From the NCBI RefSeq assembly GCF_001613385.1, contig NZ_BDCG01000022.1, forward strand, positions 124,001 through 188,000: a stretch of 64,000 bases of DNA, given 5' to 3'. Both the position numbers and the translations under genes were made by a program. The DNA comes from Nocardia flavorosea NBRC 108225 (GTDB lineage: Bacteria > Actinomycetota > Actinomycetes > Mycobacteriales > Mycobacteriaceae). Of the stretch, positions 23,435 through 31,283 are shown piece by piece (position 1 is the first letter of the stretch; each line of letters opens with the position of its first letter). Under the pieces are notes generated by a model that ran no database searches, had not been told where the DNA came from, and saw only the letters and a list, made by a program, of their open reading frames with translations.

Positions 23435-24262
23435 GTGATCCGAATTTCCGGGTCGCCGTACGGGGTGAGTCTCGGTCCGGACAATGCGCTGTGGTTCACC
23501 ACGGTCGAGGCCGGTGCGGTCGGCCGATATCGCGACGGTGCAGTGCGGACCTACCCACTGGATCCACCCGGCGGGCAGCCGACGGTGATCGTTCCCGGCC
23601 CCGGTGAGTCCATGTGGTTCAGTGAATTCCGCGGAAATCGCATCGGCCGGATCACCGCGGCCGGTGAGATCACCTGGTTCCCGGCCGAATCCCCGTACGG
23701 CCTCACCACCGGGCCGGACGGTGCCCTGTGGTTCACCGAACTGCAGGCCGGCCGAATCGGCCGGCTGGCCGGGAACGGATCCATCGCCCGCTACCCGGCC
23801 GCCGGCACGCCCTCGATGATCACCACCGGCTCCGACAATGCACTGTGGTACACGCTCAACCAGGGCAATGCGATCGGCCGCACCGATCTCGCCGGTGCGG
23901 CCACCGTGTACCCGTTGCCCACCGATCAAGCCATGCCGGTCGGGATAACGCCGGGCCCGGACGGTGCCCTCTGGTTCGTGGAGATCGGCGCCGGTCAGAT
24001 CGGGCGAATCGGTATCGACGGCGAGATCACGGAATTTCCGCTACCCGACCGCTCCGCCAAGCCCCATGCGATCATCGCGGCACCCGACGGCGCCCTGTGG
24101 TTCACCGAATGGGCGACCTCGCGTCTGGGCCGAATCACCCTGGCGGGCGAGATCACCGAAACGGAACTGTCCGGCGCCGAACCGCACGGCGTGGCGGTCG
24201 GGCCCGACGGCGCACTGTGGGTGGCCATGGAATCCGGCAGCCTGGAACGTATTCCACTGTGA
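23435..24262 (+). CDS. vgb: Virginiamycin B (streptogramin B) lyase homologue
   Basis: A 275-residue seven-bladed propeller built of repeats like PDGALWFTE followed by GRI. It resembles staphylococcal Vgb along its length, for example TTGSDNALWYT and NQGNAIGR. The residues I know as catalytic or Mg-binding in Vgb are kept: His211 (AKPHAI), Glu249 and His251 (AEPHG), and Glu266 (AMES). Vgb linearises streptogramin B antibiotics. AGGAGGG 4-5 nt upstream fixes the GTG start. The ABC-F gene converges with it. Propeller relatives of unknown function exist, so activity is inferred. Confidence 0.85.
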   Translation: MIRISGSPYGVSLGPDNALWFTTVEAGAVGRYRDGAVRTYPLDPPGGQPTVIVPGPGESMWFSEFRGNRIGRITAAGEITWFPAESPYGLTTGPDGALWFTELQAGRIGRLAGNGSIARYPAAGTPSMITTGSDNALWYTLNQGNAIGRTDLAGAATVYPLPTDQAMPVGITPGPDGALWFVEIGAGQIGRIGIDGEITEFPLPDRSAKPHAIIAAPDGALWFTEWATSRLGRITLAGEITETELSGAEPHGVAVGPDGALWVAMESGSLERIPL

Positions 24263-24268
24263 GCGTTC

Positions 24269-24314
24269 GGCAGACGTCGTCCGGGTTCGGCGGTGGTCCG
24301 GACGACGATCTGCC
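24269..24314. terminator. Shared hairpin between vgb and the ABC-F gene
   Basis: ggcagacgtcgtccgg (24269-24284) pairs with 24298-24314 with a single bulged base and a 13-nt loop. It fills the 71-nt gap between the two convergent genes. No T-run follows, so it may need Rho or act by stem strength. Confidence 0.6.
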
Positions 24315-24333
24315 AGTGCCGTGGCTCCGACGC

Positions 24334-25974
24334 TCAGTCCCCGATCACCGGGGCTGCTACCTCCGACAGCCTTCCTTCGGACAGCCGGAGCCAACGTTGC
24401 ACCCCTATCTCGGCGAGGAACCGTTCGTCGTGGCTCACCACCACGAATGCCCCCTCATAGGCGTTGAGCGCGTTCTCCAGCTGCCCGACACTCACCAGGT
24501 CCAGGTTGTTCGTCGGCTCGTCGAGTAGCAGCAACTGCGGTGCCGGCTCGGCGAACAGGATGCAGGCCAGCGTCGCCCGCAATCGTTCTCCGCCGGAGAG
24601 ATCCCCGACCCGCAGGTGCACGCGGGAACCCCGGAACAAGAAGCGGGCCAGCAGGTTCATCCGCTGGGCTGCCGGGAGTTCGGGGGCGAAGGCGGTCAGG
24701 TTCTGGGCTACGGTTCGGTCGGGGTCGAGGAGGTCCAGCCGCTGCGACAGGTACGCCACTCGGCCGGCCGCGCGGGTTACCTCGCCGGATTCGGCCGTCA
24801 GGACACCGTGCAGGATTCGCAGCAGGGTGGATTTCCCGGCGCCGTTCGCGCCGGTCAGCGCGATCCGTTCGGGGCCACGGATTACCAGGTCGACACCGGG
24901 TTCGGCGAATATCTGCCGGTCGCCGACGCGGTAGCGGATGTTTTCACCGACGAATACGGTGCGACCGGCCGGGACATTGGTACCGGGGAGTTGCAATGCG
25001 ATTTTCTCGTCGGCGCGCAACATCCGTTCGGCCTGGTCGAGCCGGGCCCGGGCGGTATCGACGCGGGCGGTGTGCGTACCGTCGGCGCGGCCCGCCGATT
25101 CCTGCGCATTACGTTTCATGGTGCCCGCAAAGATCTTCGGCAAACCGGCATTGCCGAGATTGCGGGCCGCATTGCTTGCGCGGCGGGCGGCGCGCTCACG
25201 AGCCTGCTGCAATTCCCTTTTCTCGCGTTTGACCTCCTGTTCGGCATTGCGGATATTCTTCTCCGCGACCTCCCTCGCCGCCCGTACCACCTGCTCGTAC
25301 TCGGTGAAATTCCCGCCGTGATAGCTGATTTCACCCGCGTGGAGTTCGGCGATCCGGTCCATCCGGTCCAGTAGTGCCCGGTCGTGGCTCACCAGCAGCA
25401 GGCAGCCGCTCCAGTCGCCGAGCAGATCGTAGAGCCGGTGTCGCGCTTGCAGATCGAGGTTGTTGGTGGGTTCGTCGAGCAGCAGGATGTCGGGCCGCCG
25501 GAGCAGTTGTGCTGCCAAGCCCAGCGAAACGACCTGGCCGCCGCTGAGAGTGTGCAGCCGCCGGGTGAGCTCGAGTTCGCCGATACCCAGCCGTTCCAGC
25601 TGGGCACGGGTACGTTCCTCGATATCCCACTCCGAACCGATGGTGGTGAAATGCTCTTCGCCGGTATCACCGGCTTCGATGGCTTCCAGGGCCGCCAGGA
25701 GCGGGGCGATACCGAGTAGTTCGGCGACGGTCATATCGCCGGTGAGTGGCAGATCTTGCGGGAGATAGCCGAGTACGCCATCGACGGTGACGTTACCGGC
25801 GGAAGGTCGCAGATCGCCCGCGATCAGGCGCAGCAGTGTGCTCTTACCGGCACCGTTCGGGGCTACGAGCCCGGTGCGCCCGCCGGGCACGCTGACCGAC
25901 AGATCGGTGAAGACAGCGGTGTCGTCCGGCCAGGAGAACGACAGATTCGAACAGACGATGAAGGCGTCAGCCAT
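24334..25974 (-). CDS. ABC-F family ribosomal-protection-type protein
   Basis: A 546-residue soluble protein with two ABC ATPase domains and no membrane segment: Walker A APNGAGKST (about residue 39) and GANGAGKST, signatures LSGGQ and LSGGE, Walker B LLLLDEPTNNLD twice. A long charged linker (about residues 230-300, KREKRELQQARERAARRASN) separates them, as in ABC-F proteins that bind the ribosome E site and displace antibiotics. Beside a Vgb homologue a resistance role is likely. Housekeeping ABC-F proteins are an alternative. A possible leader ORF and hairpin stand upstream. Confidence 0.88.
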   Translation of the reverse strand: MADAFIVCSNLSFSWPDDTAVFTDLSVSVPGGRTGLVAPNGAGKSTLLRLIAGDLRPSAGNVTVDGVLGYLPQDLPLTGDMTVAELLGIAPLLAALEAIEAGDTGEEHFTTIGSEWDIEERTRAQLERLGIGELELTRRLHTLSGGQVVSLGLAAQLLRRPDILLLDEPTNNLDLQARHRLYDLLGDWSGCLLLVSHDRALLDRMDRIAELHAGEISYHGGNFTEYEQVVRAAREVAEKNIRNAEQEVKREKRELQQARERAARRASNAARNLGNAGLPKIFAGTMKRNAQESAGRADGTHTARVDTARARLDQAERMLRADEKIALQLPGTNVPAGRTVFVGENIRYRVGDRQIFAEPGVDLVIRGPERIALTGANGAGKSTLLRILHGVLTAESGEVTRAAGRVAYLSQRLDLLDPDRTVAQNLTAFAPELPAAQRMNLLARFLFRGSRVHLRVGDLSGGERLRATLACILFAEPAPQLLLLDEPTNNLDLVSVGQLENALNAYEGAFVVVSHDERFLAEIGVQRWLRLSEGRLSEVAAPVIGD

Positions 25975-25995
25975 GGGGGAGACCTCGTTTTTCGT

Positions 25996-26017
25996 CCGGC
26001 GCATGGGATTGCGCCGG
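25996..26017 (-). promoter_or_regulatory. 8-bp hairpin upstream of the ABC-F gene
   Basis: ccggcgca (25996-26003) and tgcgccgg (26010-26017) form a perfect stem with a 6-nt loop in the leader RNA, about 22 nt before the ABC-F start and just before its weak ribosome-binding site. Together with the upstream leader ORF it could work as an attenuator. Confidence 0.45.
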
Positions 26018-26082
26018 GAGCTGATCGATGAACGACGACATGGCCACGACAGCGGCGCCCGTATGCGCCCAACTGGTGGCCG

Positions 26083-26124
26083 TCAGAGCCGGGTGGCTCC
26101 GGAGATGTCGAGTTCACCAACCAT
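26083..26124 (-). CDS. Possible 13-residue leader peptide of the ABC-F gene
   Basis: An ATG at 26124 with ggag 7 nt upstream opens a frame encoding MVGELDISGATRL and a TGA. It lies about 110 nt upstream of the ABC-F gene on the same strand, with a hairpin in between. Antibiotic-inducible ABC-F genes often have such leaders, where a stalled ribosome changes RNA folding. The peptide itself has no motif I can match, so the call rests on position and ribosome-binding site only. Confidence 0.35.
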   Translation of the reverse strand: MVGELDISGATRL

Positions 26125-26284
26125 CTCGGTCTCCTGTATCGGGGTGACTCCACGAAGATAGCAGCCGCGTGACCCCGGCGACTCGCCCAGCGTCGGCTGC
26201 CTCCGGACACCGGGCCGGGCCCGGCCGTGGTTCGCCCACGACCGGGCCCGTTCGGTGGATGGTGCGACCTCGCCGACCGGACCG

Positions 26285-26719
26285 TCAGCGCCGGGCGTTG
26301 TTCAGATGGTTCTGCACGTCACCCGGTGTGGGCGGCTCGCCGCATTGCATACCGCAGCGCTGCTCTACCGGGACCTGGGAGCCGTCGGGATAGGTGCAGC
26401 TCGCGCTGTCGCAGTTGTAGTCGATGGTGTTCGGGTCCATCGGCAGCGCTTCGGTGTAGTACGACCACGCGAATGTATCGCTGCCCGAGACGGGTGAGCA
26501 GTAGACGGTGGTGCCGTCGGCCAGATGGCCGACCTGCCCCGGTGCCGAACAGTAGCTGTGCAGTTCGACCAGCGGATTCGGGCCGTTGTCGGCCTGGACC
26601 CGCTCGGGAGTCCCCGGGAGAGCGGCCGCGGGAGCGGCGGCGAAGAAGAGGGCGGCGGCCCCGACGGTCGCGCCGAGAAGTCGGGGGCCGACGCGCTGGA
26701 GACGCGCTGTTGGCCTCAT
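26285..26719 (-). CDS. Small exported cysteine-rich protein
   Basis: A 144-residue protein with a clear signal peptide (RVGPRLLGATVGAAALFFAA, cleavage likely after AAA-L near residue 33). The mature part has six cysteines, CSAPGQ, YCSPVSG, NCDSASC and RCGMQC, which could form three disulfides, and ends QNHLNNARR. I do not recognise the family; small secreted proteins like this are common in Nocardia and mycobacteria. GGAA stands 6 nt before the ATG. Confidence 0.7.
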   Translation of the reverse strand: MRPTARLQRVGPRLLGATVGAAALFFAAAPAAALPGTPERVQADNGPNPLVELHSYCSAPGQVGHLADGTTVYCSPVSGSDTFAWSYYTEALPMDPNTIDYNCDSASCTYPDGSQVPVEQRCGMQCGEPPTPGDVQNHLNNARR

Positions 26720-26824
26720 GGAAGTTCCGTTCTGTCGAGTTGGCAGATCCCGACCGGTCGGACCGATTGATATTAGCTATGACCGTGGTGCCGTGGCAAT
26801 GCCTGTATGCCCGGACCGGAACAT

Positions 26825-26862
26825 GAAACGAGCAGGCCGCGCAATCTCGGCCTGCTCGTTTC
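26825..26862 (-). terminator. Strong bidirectional terminator after the small exported peptide gene
   Basis: A perfect 14-bp stem: gaaacgagcaggcc (26825-26838) with 26849-26862, and a 10-nt loop. The arms begin or end in AAA/TTT, giving short T-runs in either direction. It lies 55 nt after the stop of the 26918 gene on the minus strand. Confidence 0.8.
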
Positions 26863-26917
26863 GCACTGCATGCGTGCCTCGGAAGGGGGGAGGTCCGCAG
26901 TGGTCCTCACCGGCACG

Positions 26918-27076
26918 TCAGATACAGACTTCGGCGCTACCCACCGGAACACAGATTTCGACCGATCCCAGCCCCGGGATCACGGGAACCTGGGCAGATG
27001 CAGCGGGTGCTGCGATTACACCCAGAGCCAAGGCTATGGTGCTCGCGGCGAAGATCTTGGTGATTCTGGCTGTCAT
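26918..27076 (-). CDS. 52-residue exported peptide
   Basis: An ATG at 27076 with gaggaa 6 nt upstream opens a 52-codon frame. It has a textbook signal peptide (MTARITKIFAAS, then a hydrophobic run and AAPAASA) and a mature part of about 24 residues: QVPVIPGLG, then SVEICVPVGSAEVCI. Two cysteines 8 residues apart could pair. It is missed by length-limited gene finders. The strong ribosome-binding site, signal peptide and matched terminator make it a convincing gene. Function unknown; comparable short Cys-ending secreted peptides occur in Nocardia. Confidence 0.8.
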   Translation of the reverse strand: MTARITKIFAASTIALALGVIAAPAASAQVPVIPGLGSVEICVPVGSAEVCI

Positions 27077-27399
27077 AACGTTTCCTCTGGTCGGCTGAAC
27101 ACTGATGTCATTCGCGCACGGACTCAGTGTTCGCCGGTGCGCGCCCCGATACCAGACAAGGAACCATCAATTTCTGCGTCCGGAGTCACAGCGAGGTCGC
27201 AACCCACTCTGTGTGAGGTCTCGGCACGGTCACGTAATCCACACCGCGAGAAGCCGGCTCCGGTGCGTCGGTGCCCGCCTGCATGGTTGCCCGTAGTGCG
27301 GTCACGTGCGCATGGTCCGGGCTGGGATCGCCGGACCTCGGTGACCGACGACGGACCGAGGCTGTGGCCGAAACCCTTCGCCCGGTCTTCTGACGTCCC
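27077..27399. other. Intergenic region, nothing recognised
   Basis: About 320 nt between the small-peptide start and the end of the permease gene, both minus strand. It should contain the peptide gene's promoter. The open frames in it lack ribosome-binding sites and domains. Confidence 0.4.
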
Positions 27400-28680
27400 C
27401 TATGCGAGGCCGGCGCGCGTCGGACCCGGGCGCCGCCGGACTGCATACACGAGGGCTCCGAATGCGACGACGAGCGCGCCCGTGACAACCGACTGCGCGG
27501 GCAGGCTGAAGGCCAGCACCAGACATCCCACCACGCCGACCACCGGAATCAACCGTCGTGGCCGTCCTTCGGACGGCCGCAGCGTCCAGGCCGCAACATT
27601 GGCGATCGCGTAGTAGACCAGCACCCCGAACGAGGAGAAACCGATCGCCGCGGTGATATCGACGGTCGCGGCGGTGACCGCCACCACCGCCCCGACCGCG
27701 AGTTCGGCACGATGCGGTACCGCGAAACGCGGATGCACCGCCGCGAGGACATGCGGGAGATGCCGGTCCCGGGCCATGGCCAGCGTGGTACGGGAAACTC
27801 CGAGAATCAATGCCAGCAGCGACCCCACCGCGGCGACGACCGCGCCCGCGCGCACCACCGGTGTGAGCGGGCCGGCGCCCGCCGCGTCCACCACATCCGA
27901 CAAGGGAGCCGTCGCCGCCGCCAGCCCGTTGGCGCCCAGCGTCCGCAGTGCCGCGACGGCGACGAGCGTGTACACGACCACGGTTATCGCCAAGGCGAGC
28001 GGTATCGCGCGGGGAATGGTGCGGGCGGGGTCGCGCACTTCCTCACCGAGTGTGGCGATCCGCGCGTATCCGGCGAACGCGAAGAACAGCAACCCCGCCG
28101 CCTGGAGTACGCCGCCCGCGGAGAACCCCGTCCGGGATCCCGGCCCCGGCCCCGCCCCGCCACCGAGGGCCGCCGCGACGACCACCGCGGCGAGCACGGC
28201 CAGTACGATCGCCACGATCACCCGCGTCAGCAGCGCAGATTTCTGGACCCCGCGATAGTTCACCGCGGTCAGCGCGACCACCGCACCGGCGGCAACCGCG
28301 TGCGCGTGTCCGGGCCAGGCGTAGGTACCGACCGTCAACGCCATAGCCGCGCACGAAGCGGTTTTGCCGACGACGAAACACCAGCCCGCGAGATATCCCC
28401 AGAACTCCCCGAGCCGTTCCCGTCCGTACACGTAGGTGCCGCCGGAGGCCGGATACCGCGCGGCAAGCCGGGCCGACGACGTGGCGTTGCAATAGGCCAC
28501 CACCGCGGCCACGGCCAGCCCGAACAGTAATCCCGAGCCCGCGGCCCGCGCCGCCGGAGCCAGGGCCGCGAAGATCCCGGCCCCGAGCATGGCACCGAGC
28601 CCGATCAGCACAGCATCGGTCACACCCAGGCTGCGCCGCAGTTCTCCCGGTCCACCGGCAGCGGAGGTCTCGGACACCAT
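27400..28680 (-). CDS. APC superfamily amino-acid permease
   Basis: A 426-residue carrier with about 12 transmembrane helices. The N-terminal GLGAMLGAGIFAALAPAARAAG matches the conserved first helix of the APC family, where the unwound glycine-rich part binds the substrate's amino and carboxyl groups; AFAGYARIATLGEEVRDP is the conserved sixth-helix region. It probably imports or exchanges an amino acid or amine. It is 111 nt downstream of the MFS gene and may share its transcript. Confidence 0.88.
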   Translation of the reverse strand: MVSETSAAGGPGELRRSLGVTDAVLIGLGAMLGAGIFAALAPAARAAGSGLLFGLAVAAVVAYCNATSSARLAARYPASGGTYVYGRERLGEFWGYLAGWCFVVGKTASCAAMALTVGTYAWPGHAHAVAAGAVVALTAVNYRGVQKSALLTRVIVAIVLAVLAAVVVAAALGGGAGPGPGSRTGFSAGGVLQAAGLLFFAFAGYARIATLGEEVRDPARTIPRAIPLALAITVVVYTLVAVAALRTLGANGLAAATAPLSDVVDAAGAGPLTPVVRAGAVVAAVGSLLALILGVSRTTLAMARDRHLPHVLAAVHPRFAVPHRAELAVGAVVAVTAATVDITAAIGFSSFGVLVYYAIANVAAWTLRPSEGRPRRLIPVVGVVGCLVLAFSLPAQSVVTGALVVAFGALVYAVRRRPGPTRAGLA

Positions 28681-28791
28681 GCTCCCCTCGCGCCCGGCCG
28701 GGCCGCAGCGATCGAATCGGTTCGCCGCCGATGGTAGAGCGCGAAACAGGCACGGGCAGGCTTCGCGGTGCCGGTGCACACCCGTGGGTCG

Positions 28792-30048
28792 TTACCGGCC
28801 GCCGGGCGTTACCCGGTCGTTCTGCCGCCGGCTGTGCCGCCGCGCGGCGAGGAAGCCGAGGAGGGCGAGGGCGGCGGCGCCGGTCATGGCGATCGCGATC
28901 GCCAGGGCCGAATTACCCAGCAGACCGACCGCGGGTGCGGCGATCGCAGCGGCACCGAACTGGGTGAAACCGACCACCGCAGCGGCGGACCCGGCCGCTG
29001 CACCGTGCCGGGACAACGCCGAGGCGACGGAGTTGGGCATCGCGAGCCCGGTGGCGCCCAGCAGCACCATCAGCGGTACGGCGAAACCCGTCAGCCCACC
29101 GGTATCCGTAGCGGATACAACGACGAATACTGCGCCGGTGATCACGCTCACCAGCAGTGATACCAGGCAGATGCGGTCAGGGGACCAGTGGCCGAGCAAC
29201 AACACATTCAGCTGCGACGCGCCGATCAGTGCCACGGCCCCGACCGCGAAAGCGAAACCGTAGAGCTGCGGGCTCAACTCGAACTGGTGCTGGAGAACGA
29301 ACGCCGACCCGGCGATATAAGCCCACAGGACCGCCCTGACCAGACCGCAGACCAGTACCAGCAGCACGAAGACGCGGTCCCGGACGAGGACGCCGTAGCT
29401 CCGGAACAGCGAAATGGTTCCATGGCGGGCCCGCGCCGCCCGCGGGAGGGTTTCCGGCAGTGCCCAGCAGCCGAGTACGACCATCACAACCCCGAGGCCG
29501 GCCAGGGCGAGAAACACCCCGTGCCAGGAGACCATGGGGATGAGCAGACCGCCGATCGAGGGAGCCAGCACCGGCGCGACCCCCATCACGAGCATCAGCC
29601 GTGACAGGACGACCGCCGCCTCCCGGCCGGTGAACAGGTCGCGGACCACCGCCATGGCGATCACCGCGGTGGCCGCGGCACCGACGCCCTGGAGGGTGCG
29701 TAAGCCGGCGAGGACCGCGACCGAGGGGGCGAAGTAGCATGCGACCGAAGCCGCGACGTGGATCGCCGACCCGGCGATCAACGGCCGGCGCCGGCCGTAT
29801 GCATCCGACAGCGGACCGATGACGAGCTGCCCTACCGCCACCCCGATCAGGGTCGCGGTGAGGGTGAGCTGGATCGTGGCGTCGCTGGTCCCCAGATCGG
29901 CGGCGATCACCGGCAGCGCGGGCAGATACATATCCACCGTGAACGGGCCCAGCGCGGTGAGCGCGCCGAGAGTCAGGACGAGTCGAAACCGGTTGTGTTC
30001 TATAGGCGTTCGCGCGTCCGTGGGCTCGCGAATCCCGCCCGCGATCAC
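28792..30048 (-). CDS. MFS multidrug transporter, Bcr/CflA type
   Basis: A 418-residue 12-helix carrier. The start of helix 1 (LGALTALGPFTVDMYLPALP) and the loop GPLSDAYGRRRPL are diagnostic of Bcr/CflA drug:proton antiporters. It likely exports a drug or a pathway intermediate. The GTG start overlaps the stop of the upstream hydrolase gene (GTGA), so the two are cotranscribed, which suggests the exported compound is related to the hydrolase's substrate. Confidence 0.88.
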   Translation of the reverse strand: MIAGGIREPTDARTPIEHNRFRLVLTLGALTALGPFTVDMYLPALPVIAADLGTSDATIQLTLTATLIGVAVGQLVIGPLSDAYGRRRPLIAGSAIHVAASVACYFAPSVAVLAGLRTLQGVGAAATAVIAMAVVRDLFTGREAAVVLSRLMLVMGVAPVLAPSIGGLLIPMVSWHGVFLALAGLGVVMVVLGCWALPETLPRAARARHGTISLFRSYGVLVRDRVFVLLVLVCGLVRAVLWAYIAGSAFVLQHQFELSPQLYGFAFAVGAVALIGASQLNVLLLGHWSPDRICLVSLLVSVITGAVFVVVSATDTGGLTGFAVPLMVLLGATGLAMPNSVASALSRHGAAAGSAAAVVGFTQFGAAAIAAPAVGLLGNSALAIAIAMTGAAALALLGFLAARRHSRRQNDRVTPGGR

Positions 30049-30896
30049 GGATGCTGCTGGTTCAGGAAACCGGTGACCACGCTGTAGTAGTCGTACGGGC
30101 GTTCTTCCTGCAGATGGTGTGAGGCCCGGTCCATGACGTAGAGGTGACCGCGCGGCACCATTCGGGCGAGCATCAGCGGGTAGTCGGGCGTGAGAAACGC
30201 ATCGTGCATACCCCATGCGAAAAGTACGGGCGCCTGGATCATCCCGAGTTCGGCCGTGAGATCCTGCCAGTCGCCGCGCGGATTGTCCGATCGGGCGGCC
30301 AGGGCGGTTTCGCCGGAATCCAGGCTCTGCTGATAGCGCATCTCGAGGGTTTCCTCGGGGAGTCGGCTGCCGTCGAACCATTCGAGTCCGGTGATGAGCC
30401 GGCGCATTTTCTCCCGGGTCGGCCCTTCGCCCCCGTAGTAGACGTCGCGGGCATTGCGGCCCCGGCGCCCGGCCTCGGGCAGCGGTGCGAGTGGGCCGTA
30501 GAACACCGGCATACTGCCCGTGATCACCAGGCTGCGGACCCGCTCGGGGTATTTGGCCGCGAGATCCAGTGCGATGGTGCCGCCCCACGAATTACAGACG
30601 AAATCCGCGCGGTCGATACCGAGTTCGTCGAGCAGCGCCACCATTTTCGCGGCATGGAAATCCCACATCGGACCGGTGATCGTGCATTTATCGGATTTGC
30701 CGTACTGCAGAAGGTCCACGAGCAGCGCCCGGCGGTCCCGGGCGAACAGTTCCGCGACCGGCCCGAAGTCCGACCAGGCGGTGCAGCCGGGGCCGCCGCC
30801 GTGCAGGAAGAGTGTGGGCGAACCGGCCCCCATGTCGTGATAGTGGAATTTCACACCGGCCGCGGTGGCGTACAAGCTGTTCGGTCGAGAAGCCAT
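30045..30896 (-). CDS. Meta-cleavage-product-type alpha/beta hydrolase
   Basis: A 283-residue hydrolase of the BphD/HsaD/CarC kind: oxyanion motif HGGGPGCTAWSDF, nucleophile elbow CNSWGG (Ser103), acid Asp in WGMHDAF, and His in DRASHHLQEE. Such enzymes split C-C bonds in ring-cleavage products. It diverges from the Rieske oxygenase gene and is coupled to an MFS gene. The start at 30896 is preferred; 30914 is also open. It is the first of three alpha/beta hydrolases in this island. Confidence 0.85.
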   Translation of the reverse strand: MASRPNSLYATAAGVKFHYHDMGAGSPTLFLHGGGPGCTAWSDFGPVAELFARDRRALLVDLLQYGKSDKCTITGPMWDFHAAKMVALLDELGIDRADFVCNSWGGTIALDLAAKYPERVRSLVITGSMPVFYGPLAPLPEAGRRGRNARDVYYGGEGPTREKMRRLITGLEWFDGSRLPEETLEMRYQQSLDSGETALAARSDNPRGDWQDLTAELGMIQAPVLFAWGMHDAFLTPDYPLMLARMVPRGHLYVMDRASHHLQEERPYDYYSVVTGFLNQQHP

Positions 30897-31283
30897 AGAC
30901 ACACTCGACCGCATACCGGCGCCGGGCCAAAGGTTCGCGGTCCGCTGGGCGGTCCGGGACTGTCGGCCGTCGGGGACCGGAGTTTTTCGCATCGGCCTAT
31001 GACAGATGATCGGGAAACCGTGCACGAGCGACGGCGCTGCTCGGTGCCGTGAACGGTCGGGAGCTCCGCCCGCTGCGGGCCGCGAAGCCCCGTCGCGTTC
31101 GCACGGGCCTGCGGCGAAGAGGCCCCCCGGTATCCCGATGCCGCGCACCTGACAAGACCGGGGCGGCGCGCCGCGGGCGACGCCCTCCGGTCTGCTGAGC
31201 GAACCCGATCCATTGGGTGCCGCCGCCGCCGGGCCGAAGATCGGTGCCACCGGACGATCTCGCATCGAGAGGACTGAACTCAT
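30897..31283. other. Divergent control region before the Rieske gene
   Basis: About 390 nt between the minus-strand hydrolase and plus-strand Rieske genes. Promoters for both must lie here. I see no clear operator, hairpin or small gene. Confidence 0.4.
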
